Source: Solanum dulcamara (taxonomy: Eukaryota; Streptophyta; Magnoliopsida; Solanales; Solanaceae). Taken from it: 64,000 nt of DNA. The notes below the pieces were generated by a model that was given only the letters and a program-made list of their open reading frames with translations, had not been told where the DNA came from and ran no database searches. The DNA lies in the NCBI RefSeq assembly GCF_947179165.1, contig NC_077248.1, positions 16,592,256 through 16,656,255 on the forward strand. Reading direction: 5' to 3'. The stretch's first letter is position 1. Every line of letters begins with the position of its first letter. Made by a program: the position numbers and the translations under genes. Below, piece by piece: positions 12,391 to 24,431 of the stretch.

Positions 12391-13818
12391 ATGTAAGTAC
12401 CTACCTTCTAATGCGAGTATTTCAGCATATTTTATAGGTGTCCACTTTCTAATATGGGTATTTCAACATATTTTATAGGCACCCACCTTCTAATGCGAGT
12501 ATTTCATTACATTTTGCAGGCGCTCACCTTCTAATACGGGTATTTCAACACATTTTATAGGCACTCACCTTCTAATTATTTTATTATATTTTATAGGCGT
12601 CCACCTTCTAATGCGGGTATTTCAACACATTTTATAGGCACCCACTTTCTAATATGGGTATTTCAATACATCTCACAGGCACCCACCTTCTAATACGAAT
12701 ATTTCATTATATTTCACAAGCACCCACCTTCTAGTATGGATATTTCAATACATTTCACAGGCGTCCACCTTCTAATACGGTTATTTCATTACATTTTATA
12801 GACATACACCTTCTAATATGGGTATTTCAATACATCTTACAGGCGTCCACCTTCTAATACGGGTATTTCATTACATTTTATAGTTATTCACCTTCTAATA
12901 CGGGTGTTTCATTACATTTTATAGGCACCACCTTCTAATACGGGTATTTCATTAGATTTTATAGGCACCCATCTTTTAATGCGAGTATTTCATTACATTT
13001 TATAGGCACCCACGTTCTAATGCAGGTGTTTCATTACATTTCATAGACACCCACCTTCTAATGAGGGTATTTCATTATATTTCATAGGCACCCACTTTCT
13101 AACGCGGGTATTTCATAAGCACTCACCTTCTAATATGGATATTTCATTATATTTCATAGGCATCACCTTCTAATGCGGGTATTTCATTACATTTTATAGG
13201 CATCCACTTTTGGGTATTTCATTACATTTTATAGGCACCCATCTTCTAATGCGAGTATTTCATTACATTTCATAGGCACTCACTTTCTACTGCGGGTACT
13301 TCATTACATTTCATAGGCACCCACCTTCTAATATGGTATTTCATTACATTTTATAGGCACCCACCTTCTAATGCGGTATTTCATTACATTTTATAGGCAC
13401 CCACCTTCTAATGCGTGTATTTCATTATATTTCATAGGCACTCACCTTCTAATGCGGGTATTTCCGCACTTTTCATAGTTGCCTACCTTCTAATACAGGT
13501 ATTTCATTATATTTTATAGGCATCAACCTTCTAATACGGGTATTTCAATACATTTCACAGGCGCCCACCTTCTAATACGATATTTCATTATATTTTATAG
13601 GCACCATCTTTTAATACGGGTATTTCAGTACATTTTACAGGCACCCACCTTCTAATACGGGTATTACATTACATTTTATAGGTGCTCACCTTCTAATATG
13701 AGTATTTCAATATATTTTATAGGCACCCACCTTGTAATACGGTTATTACAGTACATTTTATAGGTACCCACCTTTTAATACGGGTATTTCAGTATGTTTT
13801 ATATGCACTCACCTTTTT
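12391..13818 (+). repeat. 41-bp tandem repeat array, about 35 copies
   Basis: Repeat unit of about 41 bp with core caccttctaatgcgggtat followed by ttcattacattttataggc. Core spacing is 41 bp at successive copies (12405, 12446, 12487). The array is about 1.43 kb. Copies vary by substitution, a few by short deletions (for example near 13090-13120 and 13200). It lies shortly upstream of the 3' purine tract and LTR2, the place where several plant Tat/Ogre elements carry minisatellites. Confidence 0.92.
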
Positions 13819-14403
13819 ACGCTTATATCCACACTCTAGCTTTTACATTTTGTCATCCTACTAATCAAAGGTCTTTTACATTACATGCTTGCCTCGCCAG
13901 TTGAAGGCCCTTTACATCATATTTTCAGCTCTTCATTTGTACTAAATTCTTTCTACCATTATCACAAAAGAAAACTGTGTCATCGCGATTCAACACTGGG
14001 CAAATTTTGAGAGTCAATCAAAACTTATCACAATTTTGCCTTTTGAACTACATTAACTTTTCTCACGACACTAGAGATATGTAGGAAGCTTGATGCAGAG
14101 TTCGGACATCACAAGGACGTAATCATTCTTACTCTCCAGCAAGTGCACAATCTTTGCTTTCCCAACTATCAGAAGTTGATATTGGGCAATTTTGAAAGAG
14201 ACATCGGAAACATATGAAACATTTCACTAGGACTAGAGTCTTCAATTCCAAACAAAACAAGAGGTTATTTGCCTCAACTTTTAAACTATACAGGGCCTGA
14301 TCCTCATGCAGCTCGAGGCATGTAGGCAACTCCAAATCAGGGTTTAATCAAAATTGACTCATGTCAACATTTTCGCCCGAAGACTTCTACATCATCTTTA
14401 GTC

Positions 14404-14417
14404 GAAAAGGGGCAAAC
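14404..14417 (+). other. Polypurine tract of nested element
   Basis: gaaaaggggcaaac immediately precedes tgttgacacc, the start of LTR2. Its position and purine content fit a plus-strand priming site, although it ends with a C rather than a pure purine run. Confidence 0.65.
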
Positions 14418-16200
14418 TGTTGACACCCAATTTTAGTTTCCTGTGCTCGAAATTAACGTCTTCAAACTTCTTGATCGTTAAAGAACACAAATTATTATTT
14501 TTTACATATTTTTTAGTTTTTTTGAATTATTAAAAAAGTATCTTTATTTTAGGATTTTCATGAATTTCTTCTCATCTTTTTCATTTTAATAATTTATGGA
14601 TGTATTATTCTTAGCTTCATAAATAATGGGACACACTATTTTTCCAGTCATCAACAAACGTACACTGTAATTTATTCTTTACAACATAGTATATCTTTCA
14701 AAATATCGATTATATTTTTTATTTTTTTATTTTTTTTAGTGTTATATATTGATACATATTATTTTTACATCAATTATACTTTTAGCATAGTCCGTAGCTA
14801 TAAAAAGTCGGAACAGTTGACACTAAATTTTGGCCTGATATTTTCAAAGTTCATACTTTTAAGTATTTTATTTGTTAAATAGTTCAAAAGTGTATTTTTA
14901 TAATTTTAAATCAATTTATCTATAATTATCCATAGATTAAGATTTTTATCAGTTTATTTTTATTTAGTTTCAATTATAGCTATTTTTTATAACAATTCAT
15001 AAATTTGTATTTTTACATGTCATCTGATATATTTATTCATACTCATTTTAGTATTTTTGGCACAGTCTAGAAATATATTAAAATACAAATAAATATTAAA
15101 TTTTCTCCACAATAATACCTACCTACTAATCACACAATCTTTTTACAATTATACCTACCCCATTAATCCAGATAAATATTAAATTTTATCCACAATTATA
15201 TCTACCCCATTAATCACACAAATTTTCCACACAATTTTACCTACCCCACTAATCACACAAAATTTTCCACATAAATCACCATTTTCAAACTCTCTCTCTC
15301 TCTCTCTCTCCTCTCTTATTCTTCCTAATAAAAAAACACTCATCAAAAACTACAAGAAAAGTCCAACACCTATACACTACAATTTTCTACATAACCATTT
15401 TTAAACTCTCTTTCTCCTCTCTTATTCTTCCTAAGAGAAACACCCATCAACAACTACAATAAAAGTCCAACACCTATACAACCATTTTCAAATTCTTTCT
15501 CTCTCATCTCTAATTCTTCCTAAAAAAATACGCACATAATATTTATTCTTTTTCTCCACTCTCTTCCTCACCCTCACTATAAATAACACAAATTTTAACT
15601 TTTCTTCACTACTTTATCCCTCTTATTCATATTTCTCCATTAAAATCAATCAACAACCACCAAACCCATCAAAATCCTCTTATTTTCCAGCCAAACACAC
15701 TTCATTTTTTGTGAGATTTGAGTTTTTGCTCCTAAATCTAACTAGAGATAAATGTTGCTTCACATTATTTTATGATTTTGTTGTTCTTGTTGCTATGTTT
15801 TGTTGCATTTCCACGTATGTTTTATTCCATTTCAGATCTGGACGGAGGGGTTCGAACTCCAGCCATTAATTTCTGTATTTTCATGTTCTTCGATCATTTA
15901 TTAATGATTCTCTGTTAAATTTTATTTACTATTTTTATTTGGGTCATTTTGTTCAATATTTTTAGTTAATTTGGACGTATGTAATATTGTTTTTTACCTC
16001 AATTTTGTTTGTTTCCTTTTTAAACTGTTTGCAAGTCCCATGGCCAATGAAAAAATCTCTCCGTCGATTTTCAGGCCTCTCCATTTTAAAAGACAAAATT
16101 TGAATTTAAGTTTACATTATATATTATATATTACAAGTTGAAATTGGCCAATGAAAAAATTATCGTCGATTTCCAAGGCCTCCCATGTTTATAAGACATA

Positions 16201-16270
<70 letters not shown>

Positions 16271-17124
16271 TGTACCTTACTAATACTTCTACTAAGTGTC
16301 TTTACAAGTACCCAGCTCAGAATTATTTTCCGAGGATGCTATTCGAATTTAATAAAGTTTGAATATTATTTTTAATTTATTATTATGTATATTATTGACG
16401 TTAGGCAAAACTTCGGCCGTAAATACTTACATAAAGAAATTTAATTGATTTAACTATTTAATCAGTTAATTCACATTTTTAGACAATATTAAATAATCTT
16501 TTTCCTTTAAATTATTTTTCATAATTTATCCTCTCATTGATATTGTAAATTAAAAATCTTATTTGAGAATACTTTTTTTCTTCTATAAAAGAAATATTTT
16601 TTCTTTTCACACATTACAAAATATTTTTTTATATGGTAAACGAGTTCTTTTTTTATATTGGTGCAGGGCAATTCTTTTAATATTGAATAAAAACTACCTG
16701 TTTTATACATTTATATCGTTTTTATCATATTTTCATACACATAATTGATGATAATATACATTACTTACTTGGTACATACTATTTTATACATATATTTTTA
16801 TACACTTTTAGTACATATTTCTTTATATATGTGTATGTTATACTTGCAAATAATAATTTATCTCCTCCCTTTTTGATAAATTAAGTCTAGCCGGGTACCA
16901 CATTTTGTAAATTTCGAGGGATGCCTCACACCTTCCCTTTGGAATAATGTAAACCATTACCTAGAATCTAAACTGGTTTTTTGTAGATTGAAACGTGAGT
17001 CATATAGGTCATGCATCACATAGGTTTTTCTTAATAAATTAGATGGTGACTCTATACAATAATTAATCCTTTTAGAATCTATAAGTTGTGTTGTATCTAA
17101 CCTTTGTAAAAATAGGGCATAACA
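14418..17124 (+). repeat. LTR2 of nested element (2.7 kb)
   Basis: Starts tgttgacaccc and ends gggcataaca, followed directly by resumption of the Gypsy LTR at 17125 (ccccttccaaag). It contains CT-rich and 'actaatcacacaa' repeated stretches (15100-15560) and an ATT microsatellite that LTR1 lacks. No long coding frame is present except the Ile-rich frame over the microsatellite, which is not a gene. Confidence 0.78.
16203..16270. repeat. (ATT)n microsatellite, about 22 units
   Basis: Uninterrupted att repeats of roughly 68 bases inside LTR2. The apparent poly-isoleucine protein here is an artefact of the repeat. Confidence 0.97.
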
Positions 17125-17426
17125 CCCCCTTCCAAAGAAGTATTAAATTATACCCTTCACGCCAAGTCCAATTCTGGGAGTTTTACTCATCCGAATGTGA
17201 TTTCGCATAGTTGTAAATGCTCTATATCATCTTGGCTATCCGTTTACCCAACCAAACCAGAGATTCAATCCCTCACTATTTACAAGGTCATCCTAGACTT
17301 CACCTGACTAATAAATCGTCCAACTCTAGCCTACGCTAAATTTTTCTAAAATTACTACCCCGAAGTTTTCTGACCAAAAATCCGTCTCCATTGGCCTATG
17401 CATAAAGACGGGAATAGGTTGTTACA
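17125..17426 (-). repeat. Gypsy 3' LTR, proximal part
   Basis: Matches 24125-24426 of the intact LTR, with landmarks ccttccaaag, 'acccttcacgccaagt' and the ending gttgttaca/gtcgttaca. Together with 6452-7795 it rebuilds most of one LTR, showing that the 7796-17124 element inserted into it. Confidence 0.85.
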
Positions 17427-17489
17427 ATAGATATCAATTTACCCATCACTCATCCTCGAGTGACTAACTAAGGAAAAATAAGGCTAAAG

Positions 17490-20400
17490 TAGAGATAGAG
17501 TAGTACATGTTTCGACGAACAGTTGAGGATACTTGTCTCGCATATCCTTCTCAGTCTCCCAATTAGCTTCCTCCACCGAACGATGTTTCTACTACACTTT
17601 AACCATATTGATCTCTTTATTCCTCAACTTTAACATCACAATCAAGGATTGCAACTGACTCTTTCTCATACTGAAGGTCCTTATCTAACAACACCGAGTC
17701 CCATTTAATAATGTAGTCCCTATCTTTATGGTACTTTTTTAACATCGATACATGGAATGCCTAATGTACCCCAGATAAGCTAAGTGGTAAGGCCAATTTA
17801 TACGCCACTGTCCCTACACAGTCAAGAATTTCAAAAGGCTGAATATAGCGAGGACTGAGTTTGCCCTTCTTACAAAACCTCATTACCCCTTTTATGGATG
17901 ACACTTTTAGAAGTACTTGCTCACCAACCTTGAATTTCATATCCCTCACCTTATGATCAACATACTCTTTTTGATGACTTTGAGGTACTAGAAATTTAGC
18001 TTGGATGCTCCTTACCTTATCCTAAGCATCCCTCACTAAGTCTACCCCTAATGGCTCCATTTCTCCAGCTTCAAACCACCTTATAGAAGACCTGCACCCC
18101 CTCTTATAAAGGGCTTCGAGTGGTGCCATCTCAACATTGGAGTGGTAGCTATTTTTGTAGGAGAACTCACACAAAGGCAAGAGCGTATCCCGCTGTCCCC
18201 CAAATTCGATCACATATGCCCTCAACATATCCTCCAGCACTTGGATAGTCCTTTTTGACTGCCCCATCTGTCTGTGGATGGAAAGTTGTGCTAAAAATGA
18301 GTTGAGCACCCAGCTCTTCAAGTAACTTCCCCCAAAATATAAAAGTGAACTACGTACCACGGTCTGAAATAATAGAGAGGGGCACCCCGTACAGCCTTAC
18401 TATCTCTTTCATATAAATCCTTGCCAACTATTGTGCATTATAATTCACTCTAATCGGAATGAAGTGTGCTGACTTTGTCAACCTGTCAACTACGCCCCCA
18501 AATGGAGTCATACTTTTCCAAAGTCTTAGGAAGTCCCACCGCGAAGTCTATAGATATTTTCTCCCCCTTTCATTCAGGAATTGGCATTCTTTGTAGTAAA
18601 TCTACAGGTCTTTGGTGCTCATATTTCACCTATTGGTAATTTTAACACTTGGCTACATATTCTACTATGTTTTTCTTTATATCCGGCCACCAATATAGAT
18701 ATTTCAAGTCTTGATACATCTTAGTTACTCTAGGATGAATAGAGTATCGTGAACCATGAGATTTAGACAAGATTTTTTGAATCAAGCCATCTACCCGGGG
18801 TATACAAATCCTTCCCCTAAACTGGAGCACCCCACCTACATCAAGTGTTGAATCTTGGGCCTTGCCCATCAACGCATTTCCTCTAATTTCATTTAAATTA
18901 ACATCCTCAAACTGGTTGGCCTTGATCTCCTCTATAAAAGTAGGCCTTAGATCAACACCGACCATTACCCTACCCTTCTATGAGATGTCTAGCCTCACAA
19001 ACCTGGCCTCTAGGGCCTGAATTTCTCTAGCAAAGGGTCTCTTAAGGGCTCCCAAATAGGCTAGACTGCTCATGCTAAACGGCTTCCATCTCAATGCGTC
19101 TGCTACCACATTAGCCTTACCTAGATGATACTGGATAGTGACATCATAGTCTTTGAGCAACTCTATCGACCTCTATTGTCTCAAATTCAAGTCCTTCTAG
19201 GAGAACACATGCTATAAGTTGCGGTGATTAGTAAACACCTCACACTTGACGCCATATAGATAATGCCTCCAGATTTTCAGTGCATACACTACCGCTGCCA
19301 ACTCCAAGTCATGAGTCGGGTAGTTCCTCTCATGCACCTTCAACTGTCGCGAAGCATAGGCTACAATGTTCTTATCTTGCTTCAACATAGTACCAAAACC
19401 TGAATATAAAGCATCATAATAAACAATAAAGTCTTTATCTACGACCGACAGGGTCAAAATAGGTGTTGTGCTTAGAAGAATCTTAATCTTTTGAAATCTC
19501 CCTTCGTATTTGTCTGTCCACTCAAATGACACATTGTTATTAGTCAGTCTAGTCAAATGAGTAGCGATAAAAGCAAAGTTCCTCATGAATTGGCGATAAT
19601 AACTAGTCAGTCCCATAAAACTTCTAACCCCGATAATGGATCTAGGTCGAGCCCATTTCTTAACTGTCTCAATCTTTCGTGGGTCTACCATTACTTCTTC
19701 CTTCGAAATAACATGGCCTAAAAAGGAAAGTTAAGGCAACCAGAATTCACATTTAGACAATTTTGCATACAACTTTTTTCTTCCTAAAACACCTAGGACA
19801 ATTCGGAGATCGTCTACATTCTCCTGTTTACTCTTTGAATATTCCAGAATATCATCTATAAACACAATCACAAACGAATCCAGAAATAGCTTGAACACCC
19901 CATTCATCAAACTCATGAAAGTTGCAGGTGCATTGTTCAGCCCAAAAGACATCACCAAAAATTCTTAATGCTCATACCTGGCTCTAAAAGCAGTTTTTCG
20001 CACATCCTCAGACCTAATTTTCAACTGATGATACCCATACCTGAGATCAATCTTTGAGAAGACTGATGCACCTTGCAACTGATCAAAAAGGTCATCAATA
20101 CGAGACAAAGGGTATTTATTTCTTATGGTAAACTTATTTAGTTGTCGGCAGTCAATGCACTTCTCATACTACCATTTTTTTTCTTGGCAAACAATACTGA
20201 AGCACCCCACGAAGAAGCACGATGAATAAATCCCTTATCAAGAAGTTTCTAGATTTGAGCCTTACTCTCTCAACTCTGTCAGGGCCATACAGTAGGGAAG
20301 AATGTAAATTAGATGAGTGTACGGCTTTAAGTCAATGCAGAAATCTATATCTTGGTCAGGAGACATACCAGGCAAGTCTGAAGAGAACACTTCTAAAAAT

Positions 20401-22401
20401 TCACACACTACCGAAAGAACTCAATAAAAGGAGACTCTACATCCACATTCCAAATATGTACCAAATAGGCCAAATAACCCTGCCCCACCATTTTTCTAGC
20501 ATGGAGAAAGGATATAATCTTAGCTGGCTTAGGCTTGTACACCTCTTCCCAAGCTTGTACACCTCTTCCCACTCTAACTTTTTTCTCCTCAAATCTCTAG
20601 AGCCACAGTTTTTACATTACAATTAAGTACAACAAAATAGAAGGACAACCAAGTCATGCATATTATTACATTAAAATCGACTATGTCTAAAATCACTAAG
20701 TCAACCCAAGTCTGGTATCTCATAAACACCATAGAACCAGCACGATACACATGGGTGACTATGACTGAATCTCTAATAGGGGTAGAAACATGAGCAGGGA
20801 TATCTAGTATTTCACATAGTATATCAAAACCCAATGCATATTTCACAAACACATAAGAATAAGTAGAATCCGTATCAAACAAAATAGTAGTCATCCAGTC
20901 ACAGACAAGAATAGTACATGTGATAACTGCGTCAGACGCCTCTACCTCGGTCTTGCCTGGAAATGCATAAAACTGAGTCTGGTTATCCTGACGGACCACC
21001 TCCTTGCCTGGTTGGGCTGCTCCTTAGCCAACACTACTATTACCTCAGCCCCTACGGCCTATCTGATTTACTCTTCGCCCACCATATGGATATCTTCTAC
21101 CATTGCCTCCCCCAGCCGCGTGTACTACTGCTCTGGCTTGCTGGGGCACTGAAACTGTATCGTGGGGGTGAGGACATTCCCTCTGTATATGGATGGTTCT
21201 CCGCAATTGAAACAGTTGTGATCAAAGGACGGCCTACTACTTAGAAATTATGCTCCCTGACCCTTATGGGCTGGATGTTATTGTGGAGAACTTGAAAAAC
21301 TGCTAGTAAAAGTGGGAGGAGCTAATTGAAATAGCCTGGCTACAATTATCGGCTTACTTGACCCTCTAGAATAGGATCCCTGGAAATTACTTGTGCTCTT
21401 GGACTACTTAGCCAAAGCTTTGGCCTGCCCATCTCTTCTTACACCTTCTATCTTTTTCACAAAGTCAGTGACTTTGTTGAAACTCCTGTCTGACGAAGTC
21501 ATATAAACTGACAGCACCTGCAACTCGAGGTTCAACCCTTTCATAAATAACTTGATTCACTCTTCATCTGTATTGACTAGTTGTGTAGAATACCTAGATA
21601 AGGCATGAAATTTAGCCTCATAAGCAACCATTGATAACCCTTCCTGCTCTAGTGCCATGAATTCATCCTTTTTTCTATCCCTTAAAGTACAAGACACATA
21701 TTTTTACAGGAACAGGGCATGAAACTGAACCCAAGTAAGTGGGGGCAACATTGGCGAACGACACTCTACATATCCCTTCCACCACTACTTGGCCTCACCT
21801 TGCAGCTGAAATGTCACAAACTCCACTCTCTATTGGTTCACTATACCCAGCTTGTGCAACCTCTCGTAGCAGTCAAGGATGAACTCATAGGTATCCTCAT
21901 TCTTAATGCCATAGAAGACAGGAGGATTGAGCTTTAGAAACTTGGTTAGCATGTCATGCTTAGTACTGGTCATAACTAGACCCATAAGTGCTCTGAAGAA
22001 GGCATCTGTGCCTACTATCTTATCTGCTAGCAGAGCTGCAGCAACAAAAGGATGAGCAACAGGAACTAGTGTTGCGGGCATAGTGGGGATGGCTCCAATA
22101 CCAGCCAACCCACTCAAAAAGGCTATGATCTATTGAGCTAGTATGGGGTCCTGAGAGGGAAGACCAATAGCCCATCTTAGGTGTCTTTCTCCTATTCAAC
22201 ATTCTTCTCTTCTTCAACCTCTACATCTCCCTCTAACTTATTTTGAAGAGCAGGATGGGCCTTACCTACTCGTACCTCTTCAATCAGAACCTCCACTCTG
22301 GCGGGTGTTGTTTTCCCTCTGCCTCGCCCCTGACTAGCAGGCTCTTCATCTGGCTCTACTAGAGCTATGGGCCTTACACCGTTATAACGTGTGTTAACCA
22401 T
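17490..22401 (-). pseudogene. Gypsy gag-pol polyprotein, many stops
   Basis: The ATG at 22401 opens gag (MVNTRYNGVRP). Following pieces on the minus strand: gag core (22117-21830), CCHC-type knuckle remnant FNCGE (around 21180), protease (20999-20589) with active site LFDTDSTYSYV instead of DTGS, reverse transcriptase with FIDDIL (19958-19731), RNase H (19691-19212) including DLELAAVV and TNHRNL where TDH is usual, integrase zinc region and core (18965-18022), C-terminal GKLSPRYIQPFEIL module (17949-17761), and a chromodomain-like VEEANWETEKDM (around 17550). Frameshifts and stops occur throughout, so it is not functional. The domain set fits a chromovirus. Confidence 0.88.
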
Positions 22402-22604
22402 CTGTGGATAAGAAAGTGAAAGAAGTTAGATACCAATTTGGATCACCAAATACCAATTGGAATCAAGTTATATCACAAAGGAAAGAATATGAAGAAACTT
22501 TAACTAAAGTTCAGTAGCCTCTCGAAGAAAAGTCCATACGTCTATGTACCGTTCTGCAAGACTCTACTAGACTTATTTTGGTACGACGAGATCAATGAAC
22601 CTAG

Positions 22605-22617
22605 GGCTCTGATACCA
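22605..22617 (-). other. Primer binding site (initiator-Met tRNA type)
   Basis: The minus strand reads TGGTATCAGAGCC, five bases inside the 5' LTR end at 22623. It is the standard initiator-Met primer site and fixes the element's direction. Confidence 0.92.
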
Positions 22618-22622
22618 ACTTT

Positions 22623-23172
22623 TGTCACGACCCCAATCCGCTATGACTAGCACCCACACTAACTCTCTGGTGGGAGAACCATTCTTACAGCCTAAGCTAA
22701 CAACATGTAAGATATAAAAAATCTAAGATGCAGAAGCAGGTTTAATCTATAAGAAAGACTGAGTTCCCATAAACTCAGAAAACAATCTAGTCATCAAACT
22801 TAATATGTGGAAATATCCTAGGAACTGAAAGTCTATCGTACCAAAACTCTAAACATGAACAAGTTTAGAAAAAGAAATGCAATCCCCAAAAGAAAATCAT
22901 TAATAATTAACAAATGTTTGAACATCTAAGTCCCAAAAGAAAGAGTAGAATCAAAGAGGGAAAGTTCATGGGAACCTGCAAAAATAGCCCACCCTTTGAA
23001 CTCGGACATATCACTCCTCTAGGCGAGGTCTCTCTGCAGCCGACTGAATTTCTCTGTACTCAACAAACACAGAGCAAGTGTAGTCTCAGTACACAAAATC
23101 AATAATGTATTGGTAGGATCACGTGGTTAGCCAGTAAACCAATCATGGACAAGTAAACTCAATATAATAAGC

Positions 23173-23203
<31 letters not shown>

Positions 23204-24426
23204 AACTTGACCAGTGTCATCACAAAGAATAATCATCAAGACCATAGTTCAATAACCTCAACATCATATAACTTCACATAAGGGTCCTCTCATGGGACCT
23301 ACAAACACTCATCTTGTATCGGAATGTGACACCCGATCCAAGGTTCGTGTCGGAATGTGACATCCAATCAAAATATGTGTTGGAACATGATACCCAATCC
23401 AATTTATGTGTTGAAACGTAACACCCAATCCCAATATACAAAACAATCATAATTACATTCAGTATTCAACATTATGTCACTAAGAACAGGTTCATCATAA
23501 AACAAGCCAGCAAGTGATCATTTAACATAAACACTAGCATGTTTCCCTATTCATATACACATATACATACCATGAAGAAATTTAACAAGTACATGAAATA
23601 TATATGGGAAACAAAACCATCACCTACCTTGAATTCAAGCTTCAACAACGTTAAAGTGCAAGAGCTTTCCCTTTCTAGATTCGTTCCGCTTGTTCTTGGT
23701 CAAAAAATAGTAAATACGTATATAGGATCAACAAAATGGTCTAACTATCATGAAAAATAACACAATTTTCATTCTAGGCCAAACTCATGATCCTAATCTG
23801 ACCCTAGGGCTATTTTCCACCCTTACCCACCGGCCAAAACCCTCCAACAATGATCACCCATCCTAGTTTATGAGATTTGGAATCGAAGGATGAGTTTAGG
23901 GAGTAAAATTTGTACATTAAACGTGAAAATCTGTGGAAAATTGATGAAAATTGCCCTAGGTTAGCTCTGTCATTTTAGGAATAGTTTTGGCAGAATGAAA
24001 CCATTTCTGGGGTTTTTCCATCTAAATTTTTGACCGTCCCACTCTGGCGGGACCCATCCCACTCTAGAGGGATATGCAGAAATAGTAAGCTCGAAACTTA
24101 AGCTCCAAGCCCCATTTCATAACACACCCCCTTCCAAAGACGCATCAAATTATACCCTTCACGCCAAGTTCAATTTTGGGAGTTTTACTCGCCCGAATAC
24201 GATTCCGTGAAGTCGTAAACGCTTTGTATCATCTTGTCTATCATCTTACCTAACCAAATCAAAGATTTGATCCCCCACCATTTACAAGGTCACTCTAGAC
24301 TTCACTTGACTCAGAATTCATTCAAGTTTGGCTTAGGCTAAATTTTTCCGAAGTTATTATCCTAAGTTTTCTAACCCAAAATCCTTCCCTATTGGCCTAT
24401 CCATAACGAGGGGACAGGTCGTTACA
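22623..24426 (-). repeat. Gypsy 5' LTR, intact (1.8 kb)
   Basis: Plus-strand view starts tgtcacgacccc and ends caggtcgttaca. It includes three to four copies of a roughly 28-bp unit, cggaatgtgacacccgatcc (23318-23425), a (TA)n run at 23176-23200, and the gcgggacccatccc block at 24037-24060. Its length matches the related LTR at 50934-52740 (about 1.8 kb each), and its sequence matches it and the split copy. Confidence 0.9.
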
Positions 24427-24431
24427 TAAAG

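Larger units (their letters stand above)
8904..14417 (+). other. Interior of nested LTR element, non-coding
   Basis: 5.5 kb with no convincing protein. Short frames at 9157-9342, 10606-11071 and 11579-12064 show no family motif; the 11594-11827 plus-strand frame is Lys/Gln-rich low complexity. A module ending in 'taggcaaccc' recurs near 9890, 10966 (as gtaggtaaccctct), 11107 and 14321, preceded by similar sequence ('gtctgaactacg', 'gattcttat') in the 9840 and 11065 copies. The 41-bp array fills 12391-13818. Confidence 0.65.
7796..17124 (+). mobile_element. Large non-autonomous LTR element with tandem array
   Basis: Nested inside the Gypsy 3' LTR. LTR1 (7796-8903, shortened) and LTR2 (14418-17124) share long stretches and the same end, gggcataaca. 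LTR1 is followed by a primer-site-like tggcgactctgttgggg, and LTR2 is preceded by a purine tract, so the orientation is plus. The 5.5-kb interior has no gag or pol that I can recognise. It carries a 41-bp tandem array and scattered 'acgtaggcaaccctc' modules. The long LTRs, primer site type and 3'-proximal tandem array resemble Tat/Ogre-related non-autonomous (LARD-like) elements; that assignment is inference. Confidence 0.75.
6452..24426 (-). mobile_element. Gypsy retrotransposon, chromovirus-like, with nested insertion
   Basis: Minus-strand element. The 5' LTR is at 22623-24426, the primer site at 22605-22617, the degenerate gag-pol at about 17490-22401, and the 3' LTR is split into 17125-17426 and 6452-7795 by a 9.3-kb nested element. 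Both outer ends are TG...CA type, and the flanking pentamers aaaag (left) and taaag (right) differ at one base. Domain order gag-protease-RT-RNase H-integrase, with a chromodomain-like tail, points to a Tekay/Del-type chromovirus. Without the nested insertion the element would be about 8.6 kb. Confidence 0.88.

Noticed and set aside
12391..13818. CRISPR-like repeat array
   Set aside because: The repeats are contiguous 41-bp units without unique spacers, in a plant retroelement; it is a minisatellite.
16151..16375. Poly-isoleucine protein
   Set aside because: Pure translation of the (ATT)n microsatellite.
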